From positions 1 through 6,682 of the forward strand of contig DAIDKJ010000073.1 of assembly GCA_027450105.1 (NCBI GenBank): 6,682 bases of DNA, given 5' to 3'. Every line of letters begins with the position of its first letter. Positions within the stretch are counted from its first letter, which is position 1. Source of the DNA: Ferrovum sp. (GTDB taxonomy: Bacteria; Pseudomonadota; Gammaproteobacteria; Burkholderiales; Ferrovaceae). Shown piece after piece: positions 1-4,969 of the stretch. Under the pieces are notes generated by a model. It did no database searches and had not been told where the DNA came from. It saw only the letters and a program-made list of their open reading frames with translations. A program made the translations under genes and the position numbers.

Positions 1-711
1 GGCCAGTTGCAACTGATCGAGCACACCCAGAAAATTGACCTGGGGATAGCGTTGACGAATGGCGGCGATGGCCGGTCCTGTACCCGCCACCCATTTGGAA
101 CCCGGAAGATCCAGTTGCAAGAACGCCTCCACGTTTTTTTCTACGGCCACGCGCCCCACGTACAAGAAAATGGGGGGCTGGGTATTCAAACATTGAACCG
201 GGCGGGGCTTGAACACCTCCAAATCCACCCCACGCCCCCACAGTACCACATTTTTGAACCCATTCCGTACCAGGTCAGCCATCACCACCGGAGTGGGGGT
301 CATCACTGCCTGGGAGGGCTCGTGAAACCAGCGCAAAAAGCGGTAGGTCCAGCCCAGGGGGAAGGCCAAGCGCGCCTGCACATATTCTGGAAAGCGCGTA
401 TGGTACGCCGTGGTGAAGGGAAAATCATGCCGCATGGCCCAGGCGCGCGCGGCCAGGCCCAGGGGGCCCTCGGTGGCAATATGCAGGGCCTCGGGTGCCG
501 CCCGATCCAGTTGCGCGGCTACGGCGCGCCCCGGAAACAGCGACAGGCGAATATCCGGATAGGTGGGACAGGGAATGGTGCGAAAGGACTGGGGGCTGAT
601 CAGCGCCACCGAATGGCCCAAGGCCTCCAGTTCCTTGCAGGTGTTTTTGAGGGTGCGCACCACACCATTGACCTGAGGATCCCACGCATCGGTCACCACC
701 ATGATCTTCAT
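1..711 (-). CDS. agt: GT4-family glycosyltransferase, Agt-like diacylglycerol glycosyltransferase (partial, C-terminus beyond left edge)
   Basis: Probable membrane-associated glycosyltransferase that moves a sugar from a nucleotide-sugar to diacylglycerol. The first 237 codons are present with no stop; the rest lies past the window edge. Start ATG at 711 is preceded by AAGGAG (722-727) at 10-nt spacing. The N-terminal Rossmann half opens MKIMVVTDAW and contains the acceptor-side glycine loop QVNGVVRT (residues 13-20). Typical Agt/MgtA-type signatures follow: FRTIPCPTYP (43-52), HIATEGPLG (77-85), AYHTRFPEY (102-110), WGRGVDLEVF (158-167) and YVGRVAVEKN (184-193). The last marks the start of the nucleotide-sugar-binding half. 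The E-x7-E catalytic motif would lie outside the window. It sits 84 bp downstream of a PlcP-like phosphoesterase on the same strand, the pairing known for phosphate-starvation lipid remodelling. The GT4 family is secure; the lipid acceptor and sugar donor are inferred from similarity and neighbourhood. A phosphatidylinositol-type mannosyltransferase is the main alternative. Confidence 0.85.
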   Translation of the reverse strand, partial: MKIMVVTDAWDPQVNGVVRTLKNTCKELEALGHSVALISPQSFRTIPCPTYPDIRLSLFPGRAVAAQLDRAAPEALHIATEGPLGLAARAWAMRHDFPFTTAYHTRFPEYVQARLAFPLGWTYRFLRWFHEPSQAVMTPTPVVMADLVRNGFKNVVLWGRGVDLEVFKPRPVQCLNTQPPIFLYVGRVAVEKNVEAFLQLDLPGSKWVAGTGPAIAAIRQRYPQVNFLGVLDQLQLA

Positions 712-743
712 CGTTGCCTTACTCCTTCGTTGGGTTGAGCTCG

Positions 744-779
744 GGTGCCGTCCGGGCGCAAGCAGTGCGGGGCGGCACC
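744..779 (-). other. Intergenic hairpin between plcP-like and agt-like genes
   Basis: The only gap in this operon (712-795) holds an inverted repeat: GGTGCCGTCC at 744-753 pairs with GGGCGGCACC at 770-779 (nine Watson-Crick pairs and one G-T pair), and inner bases can add a short second stem. No T-run follows on the minus strand, so it does not look like a standard intrinsic terminator. It could stabilise mRNA, act as a processing site, or reduce read-through into the glycosyltransferase. Function is inferred only from position and pairing. Confidence 0.4.
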
Positions 780-795
780 GGGAATGTCGTGCGCT

Positions 796-1632
796 TCAGG
801 CCGGGGTTGGCGTCTGCTCCAGCAGCAAACGGGTTCCCTGGGGCCACTGCAGAATGCATAACTCTCCCGCCTGGGTTTCCACCAGGGCGGTCAGGCTTTC
901 CACCCAGTCGCCATCGTTGCAATACAGCATGCCTCCAATATCGCGAATCTCGGCCTTGTGAATGTGTCCGCACACCACGCCCTGGCACCCCCGGCGCCGG
1001 GCCTCGTCCACCATCACCTGCTCGAAGGCAGCCATGTAATTGACCGCATTCTTCACCTGGTGCTTGAGATATTGAGAAACGGACCAATAGGGCAGCCCCA
1101 GGCGCGAGCGGGCCGCATTGAACCATTGATTGAATTTGAGGATGAGGGTGTAGAGGGTATCGCCCAAATAGGCCAACCAGCGCGCATGCTGCGTGACGCC
1201 ATCGAACAGGTCGCCATGCACCACCCACAACCGGCGTCCATCCTTGAGGGTGTGAAAGGCTTCGCTGCGGACCTCGATATCCCCAAAAGCCAAGCCGTCA
1301 AACTGGCGTGCCAGTTCGTCGTGATTTCCTGGGACATACACCACGCGCGTGCCCTTGCGCGCCTTGCGCAACAATTTTTGCACCACGTCATTATGGGATT
1401 GGGGCCAGTACCACCCTTTGCGCAGCTGCCAGCCATCCAGGATATCGCCCACCAAAAACAGGGTTTCGGATTCATGCACCCGTAAAAATTCCAGCAGATG
1501 CCGGGCCTGGCAACCCGCAGTGCCCAAATGCAGATCGGAAATCCAGATGGCCCGCAAGGCGGGTGGCGCAGCCCCAGGGTGCGATTCCGGCGCGCACGCG
1601 GGCTGGTGTGGGGTGACAACGGATGCAGGCAA
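796..1632 (-). CDS. plcP: PlcP-type metallophosphoesterase (LpxH-like fold), probable phospholipase C for lipid remodelling
   Basis: Calcineurin-like metallophosphoesterase of 278 residues, counting from TTG 1632. All metal-ligand motifs are present: SDLHLG (D33, H35), GDILDGW (D63), GNHDE (N103, H104, D105), HGDLFD (H139) and GHIH (H223, H225). WYWPQSHNDVVQKLLRKARK and NAVNY are typical of the PlcP/LpxH-like group. Rhizobial PlcP cleaves phosphatidylcholine and related phospholipids to diacylglycerol when phosphate is scarce; the downstream Agt-like enzyme would use that product. Start choice: the frame is open up to TTG 1758, and ATG 1671 has no ribosome site. A Pho-box array ends at 1678, so transcripts from it would begin near or downstream of 1671. 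TTG 1632 has GAAGGA 9 nt upstream and leaves about 30 residues before the SDLHLG strand. ATG 1671 would give 291 residues. Databases often label such proteins UDP-2,3-diacylglucosamine diphosphatase (LpxH); operator and neighbour favour PlcP, but the substrate is not proven by sequence. Confidence 0.85.
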   Translation of the reverse strand: MPASVVTPHQPACAPESHPGAAPPALRAIWISDLHLGTAGCQARHLLEFLRVHESETLFLVGDILDGWQLRKGWYWPQSHNDVVQKLLRKARKGTRVVYVPGNHDELARQFDGLAFGDIEVRSEAFHTLKDGRRLWVVHGDLFDGVTQHARWLAYLGDTLYTLILKFNQWFNAARSRLGLPYWSVSQYLKHQVKNAVNYMAAFEQVMVDEARRRGCQGVVCGHIHKAEIRDIGGMLYCNDGDWVESLTALVETQAGELCILQWPQGTRLLLEQTPTPA

Positions 1633-1641
1633 GGAGCGTTT

Positions 1642-1647
1642 TCCTTC
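1642..1647 (-). promoter_or_regulatory. Ribosome binding site supporting TTG start of plcP-like gene
   Basis: Minus-strand GAAGGA lies 9 nt before the TTG at 1632. The ATG at 1671 has no comparable purine run upstream, and neither does the TTG at 1758. This is the main translational evidence for the shorter product. Confidence 0.5.
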
Positions 1648-1677
1648 AACAAGACCCGTGCAGTAAGCCATAGGGGC

Positions 1678-1717
1678 ATGTCCAAATTGTGACGCCCGGA
1701 TGACGAATTCATGACAG
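1678..1717 (-). promoter_or_regulatory. Pho-box array (four half-sites at 11-bp period), predicted PhoB binding site for plcP-agt operon
   Basis: Read on the minus strand, four 7-mers occur every 11 bp with 4-bp spacers: CTGTCAT (1717-1711), TCGTCAT (1706-1700), GCGTCAC (1695-1689) and TGGACAT (1684-1678). The E. coli Pho box is CTGTCAT, four A/T-rich bases, then CTGTCA(C/T). The first pair fits it at 15 of 18 positions, including a perfect first half. The later pairs are weaker (10-11 of 18) but keep exact phase. PhoB usually replaces -35 recognition and sits about 10 bp before the -10. That places a poor -10 (CTTACT, 1667-1662, or TATGGC, 1672-1667) over the ATG at 1671. The orientation points toward the lipid-remodelling genes. 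Confidence 0.75.
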
Positions 1718-1734
1718 CCCCGGTCCTGGGCCGC

Positions 1735-1753
1735 GTTACATAAGCGGTTACAT
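1735..1753. repeat. Direct repeat GTTACAT in divergent intergenic region
   Basis: GTTACAT occurs perfectly at 1735-1741 and 1747-1753, a 12-bp period, and the related ATTACA at 1763-1768 coincides with the predicted -35 of the rightward promoter. The spacing is not the 11 bp of the Pho array, so this may be a separate operator or chance. It lies upstream of the promoter elements of both divergent units. Confidence 0.35.
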
Positions 1754-1762
1754 TTCAAGAAG

Positions 1763-1791
1763 ATTACAAAACGTCGGCAGCCCGTTATAAT
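1763..1791 (+). promoter_or_regulatory. Sigma-70-type promoter for lipoprotein - GGDEF/EAL - glgP unit
   Basis: A perfect -10 TATAAT at 1786-1791 is preceded by ATTACA at 1763-1768 (4 of 6 matches to TTGACA) with a 17-bp spacer. Transcription would start around 1797-1799, giving a leader of about 25 nt before the lipoprotein ATG. No other promoter of this quality is seen before glgP, which fits one transcription unit. Confidence 0.65.
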
Positions 1792-1822
1792 GGGGAATTA
1801 ACATGAGGGACAGGTGAATCCA

Positions 1823-2020
1823 ATGAAGCGTCTGTGGTTGATCACCGGAATGATTTTGGGGCTCGTGGCTTGCGAGCAAACCAAAACCCAGGATTACTAC
1901 CTCAACCATCCCGACGACATCGCCACCGACCTGAACGAATGCCAGCGCCTGGGCAAACACACCTACAATTGCAACGAAGCGGCACGGGCGCAGTTTCTGT
2001 TGCAGCACCCCACGCATTGA
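1823..2020 (+). CDS. Small EexN-like lipoprotein
   Basis: A 65-residue predicted lipoprotein. A short positive N-end (MKR), a hydrophobic stretch and the lipobox LVAC put the lipidated cysteine at residue 17. Glutamate, not aspartate, follows it, which by the E. coli +2 rule favours outer-membrane sorting. The mature part has the layout KTQDYYLNHPDDI, then ECQ (about 43-45) and YNCNEAARAQF near the end, with two spaced cysteines that could pair. This resembles the EexN family, small lipoproteins known for entry exclusion in conjugative plasmids and also found as chromosomal orphans. AGGTGA at 1812-1817 lies 5 nt before ATG 1823, so this start is preferred over GTG 1814. It is first in the rightward unit and 15 bp before the GGDEF/EAL gene. 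No conjugation gene is visible, so an exclusion role is not implied here. Lipoprotein status is firm; family placement is moderate. Confidence 0.75.
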   Translation: MKRLWLITGMILGLVACEQTKTQDYYLNHPDDIATDLNECQRLGKHTYNCNEAARAQFLLQHPTH

Positions 2021-2035
2021 TCTGGTAGCACCCTC

Positions 2036-4948
2036 GTGGCCACCCCTTTTGCGCCGGACCAACCCACGACCCCAGCGAGCGCCATGACCCCAGCAAGCGG
2101 CTCGGCCCCAACGAGTGCCGCGACCCCAGCAAGCACCCCAACCCACGCGCCACCCCAACCCACGCTGTCAGAATCCAGCATGATGCAATCGCTGTTGCAC
2201 ATTGCCAGCGATGGTCTGCATGTGCTGGACCCGCAGGGCAACCTGCTGGAAATGAGCGACTCCTTCTGCACCATTCTGGGCTACACCCGGGCCGAACTCC
2301 TGGGCAAACACGTGGCCGATTGGGATGCCCAGTGGCCCCGCGCAGAACTCGTCCAGCGCATCCAGGACTTCCTGCAGGGGGATGAAGCCACCTTCGAAAC
2401 CACCCACCGCCGCAAGGACGGACAACTCATCCCGGTGGAAGTCCACATCAAGCCCTTCATGCTGGGTACCGAGCCCTTGCTGTTTTGTTCCTCGCGCGAT
2501 ATCTCCCACCGCAAGCAGTCTGAAGACCTGATCCGCCTGCAGGCCGATGCCCTGAACAACAGCATCAACGGCATCGCCATTTCCGATGCCCGCCAGCCCG
2601 ACAACCCCATCATCTACGTCAACCCGGCCTTCGAGCGCATCACGGGCTATCGCTCGGAAGAAGTGCTGGGCAAGAATTGCCGCTTTCTGCAAGGCTCCGA
2701 TCGCGACCAACCCGATCTGAAAACCCTGCGCCAGGCCCTGCAGAAGGGCCAGGCGGTCAAGGCCACCCTGCGCAATTACCGCAAGGACGGCACCATGTTC
2801 TGGAATCGCTTCCAGATCTCTCCGGTCCAGAACCAGGAGGGTGCACTCACCCACTTCGTAGCCATCGTCAACGACATCACCGAGCGCAAAAGTTCGGATG
2901 ATTTCATGCGTTTGGTCTCCCAGGTGTTTTTGTATGCCGACGAAAGTATTTTCGTCACCGACCCGCAGGGCCACATCGTGGAGGTCAACCCGGCCTTTAC
3001 CCGCACCACCGGCTACACCCGCGAGGAAGTCCTGGGGCAAAACCCCAACATCCTGCAATCCGGACGCCATGAGGCGCGCTTTTTTGCCGATATGTGGGCG
3101 GGCTTGCTGCAGGCAGGCCATTGGTCGGGAGAAATCTGGAACAAGCGCAAAAATGGCGAGGTCTACCCCGACAAACTCACGGTTTCGGTGGTACGCAACA
3201 GCGAGGGCGAAACCCTCAGTTACGTGTGCATCTCCTCCGACATCTCGGTCATCAAGGCCCAGCAGGCCGAACTGGAACTGATGGCACTGCACGATGCCCT
3301 GACGGGGCTGCCCAATCGGGCCCTGCTCAACGATCGTCTGTCCATGGCCCTGGCGGATGCGCGCCGTTCGGGCGGAAAAATGGCCGTCTGCTTCATCGAC
3401 CTGGACGATTTCAAACCGGTCAACGACACCCACGGGCACGAAATGGGCGATCTGCTGTTGAAAGAAGTCGCCCACCGCCTCACCAGCGCCTTGCGCGCCA
3501 CCGATACCGTGGCGCGCCTGGGGGGGGACGAATTCATCCTGATTCTCTCCGAACTGGACAGCGAGCAGGAATTCGTCAAAACCCTCACCCGCATCATGAC
3601 GGTATTGTCCCACCCCTATTCCCTGAACAATCACCTCATCACCATTTCTGCCAGTGTGGGGGTGACGGTTTATCCCGAGGACGATGTGGATGCCGAAACC
3701 CTGCTGCGCCATGCCGATCAGGCCATGTATCTGGCCAAGGAAGCAGGGCGCAACCGATTTCATTTTTTTAACGTGGTGGATGATCGTCAGGCGCATATGC
3801 GCTCCGAGGGCCGCAGCCGCATCGAAAGCGCCTTGGCACAACAGGAATTCCTGTTGTACTACCAGCCCAAGGTCAATCTGCGCACAGGCAAGGTGGTGGG
3901 GCTTGAAGCCCTGATCCGTTGGAATCACCCCCAACAGGGGCTGCTCTCCCCAGCCGGCTTCTTGCCCCTGGTGGAAAACTCCGATCTGGAAACCCGCCTG
4001 TCGGAATGGGTGTTGCAAGAGGCCATGCGGCAAATGGCCGAGTGGCAAGAACAGGGGCTGGACTTGGGCGTGAGCGTGAATCTGCCGGCGCGGCACCTGC
4101 ATGCCGACAGTTTTTCTGCCTTCATGGCCCACCTCATGGCCCAATACCCCCACATCCCCCCCGGGCGCCTGGAACTGGAAGTACTGGAAAACGTGGCCCT
4201 GTGGGACATTCCCCGGGTAACACGCACCATGGCGGAATGCCGCACCTATGGCGTCCTGTTTTCCATCGACGATTTTGGCACCGGCTATGCCTCCTTGGCC
4301 TACTTGCGTCGCTTGCCGGTAAACACCATCAAGATCGATCAAAACTTCATTCGCGACATGCTCAATGATGCGGACGACCTGTCCATTGTGGAGGGGGTCA
4401 TCAGCCTGGCGGATGCTTTCCAGAAGACGGTCATTGCCGAGGGCATGGAAACCGTGGACCACGGCAATATCCTGCTGTATCTGGGCTGTGAGCTGGCCCA
4501 GGGCTTTGGCATTGCCAAACCCCTGCCCGCCCAGCAGATTCCCCACTGGGTGGCCCATTACCAGCCCGCCCCCCAATGGGCCTCCCTCCAAAACAAGCGC
4601 CTGACCCGGCAGGACATTGCCCTGGCCTTTGCCGAGGTGTGGCACCGCCGCTGGGTGGACGAGGTCATCCTGAGCCTGGAAAACGAAACCACCCAGGCCC
4701 CGCCGCTGGACCCGCGCCAGTGTACTTTTGGAGAATGGCTGCAGGGCAATGGCCGGCTGCATTACGCCACCCGTCCCGAGTTTCAGGCCATCGGGCCGCT
4801 GCACGAAGCCGTGCACGTTCTGGCCCGGGAGCTGTTCAACCTGCAACACACCCATGCCCACGAGGCCGCCCGGGCGGCCATTCCCCGTCTGCTTGACCTG
4901 CGCAACGAACTACTGCAAGCTCTCAACACCCTGATTGCTGCGCTGTAA
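2036..4948 (+). CDS. Multisensor cyclic di-GMP enzyme: PAS - LOV-type PAS - PAS - GGDEF - EAL - CZB
   Basis: A 970-residue soluble protein with no membrane segment. Residues 1-48 are a Pro/Thr/Ala/Ser linker. PAS1 spans about 50-160. PAS2 (about 172-284) has the LOV signature GKNCRFLQG with the photoactive cysteine C215 and the flavin-contacting N247 and N257, but V278 replaces the usual glutamine. PAS3 spans about 290-405. The GGDEF domain (415-578) has GGDEF at 496-500, DLDDFKPVND at 455-464 and an inhibitory-site RxxD (R487, D490) five residues upstream. The EAL domain (about 590-840) retains E624, N682, E715, D745, D746, K766, E802 and Q822. Both the diguanylate cyclase and phosphodiesterase sites therefore look intact. 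The C-terminal CZB domain (about 860-940) offers zinc ligands H870, C896, H923 and H927, with CTFGEWL around C896. GTG 2036 has no good ribosome site and may rely on coupling to the lipoprotein stop 15 bp upstream. ATG 2084 and ATG 2180 are alternatives that spare the domains. glgP follows after 21 bp. Confidence 0.93.
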   Translation: MATPFAPDQPTTPASAMTPASGSAPTSAATPASTPTHAPPQPTLSESSMMQSLLHIASDGLHVLDPQGNLLEMSDSFCTILGYTRAELLGKHVADWDAQWPRAELVQRIQDFLQGDEATFETTHRRKDGQLIPVEVHIKPFMLGTEPLLFCSSRDISHRKQSEDLIRLQADALNNSINGIAISDARQPDNPIIYVNPAFERITGYRSEEVLGKNCRFLQGSDRDQPDLKTLRQALQKGQAVKATLRNYRKDGTMFWNRFQISPVQNQEGALTHFVAIVNDITERKSSDDFMRLVSQVFLYADESIFVTDPQGHIVEVNPAFTRTTGYTREEVLGQNPNILQSGRHEARFFADMWAGLLQAGHWSGEIWNKRKNGEVYPDKLTVSVVRNSEGETLSYVCISSDISVIKAQQAELELMALHDALTGLPNRALLNDRLSMALADARRSGGKMAVCFIDLDDFKPVNDTHGHEMGDLLLKEVAHRLTSALRATDTVARLGGDEFILILSELDSEQEFVKTLTRIMTVLSHPYSLNNHLITISASVGVTVYPEDDVDAETLLRHADQAMYLAKEAGRNRFHFFNVVDDRQAHMRSEGRSRIESALAQQEFLLYYQPKVNLRTGKVVGLEALIRWNHPQQGLLSPAGFLPLVENSDLETRLSEWVLQEAMRQMAEWQEQGLDLGVSVNLPARHLHADSFSAFMAHLMAQYPHIPPGRLELEVLENVALWDIPRVTRTMAECRTYGVLFSIDDFGTGYASLAYLRRLPVNTIKIDQNFIRDMLNDADDLSIVEGVISLADAFQKTVIAEGMETVDHGNILLYLGCELAQGFGIAKPLPAQQIPHWVAHYQPAPQWASLQNKRLTRQDIALAFAEVWHRRWVDEVILSLENETTQAPPLDPRQCTFGEWLQGNGRLHYATRPEFQAIGPLHEAVHVLARELFNLQHTHAHEAARAAIPRLLDLRNELLQALNTLIAAL
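2068..2139 (+). repeat. Coding 18-bp tandem repeat, four copies
   Basis: GACCCCAGCRAGC-type units start at 2068, 2086, 2104 (degenerate) and 2122. Each is 18 bp and encodes six residues of a Pro/Ala/Ser/Thr-rich linker before PAS1. Gain or loss of a copy would keep the reading frame. Confidence 0.7.
2134..2165 (+). repeat. 15-bp perfect direct repeat with 17-bp period
   Basis: CACCCCAACCCACGC occurs at 2134-2148 and again at 2151-2165. A partial copy, CCAACCCACG, lies at 2059-2068. The period is not a multiple of three, so slippage between these copies would shift the frame of the downstream sensor gene when translation starts at GTG 2036 or ATG 2084. Confidence 0.7.
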
Positions 4949-4969
4949 CCTCCCTGGAGCGAACCCGCC

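Noticed and set aside
7..738. 243-codon plus-strand frame over the glycosyltransferase
   Set aside because: The minus-strand reading gives continuous GT4 motifs with a good ribosome site; the plus reading is low-information and His/Gly/Gln-rich.
744..779. Intrinsic terminator between the plcP-like and agt-like genes
   Set aside because: There is a stem but no run of T after it in the direction of transcription.
1735..1753. GTTACAT repeats as a Pho box for the rightward promoter
   Set aside because: The period is 12 bp and then 16 bp, not 11, and the match to CTGTCAT is only 4 of 7. The real Pho-like array is at 1678-1717.
2168..4861. 897-codon open frame antisense to the c-di-GMP gene
   Set aside because: Its composition is the mirror of a high-G+C coding strand and it shows no known domain, while the plus strand encodes six recognisable domains over the same bases.
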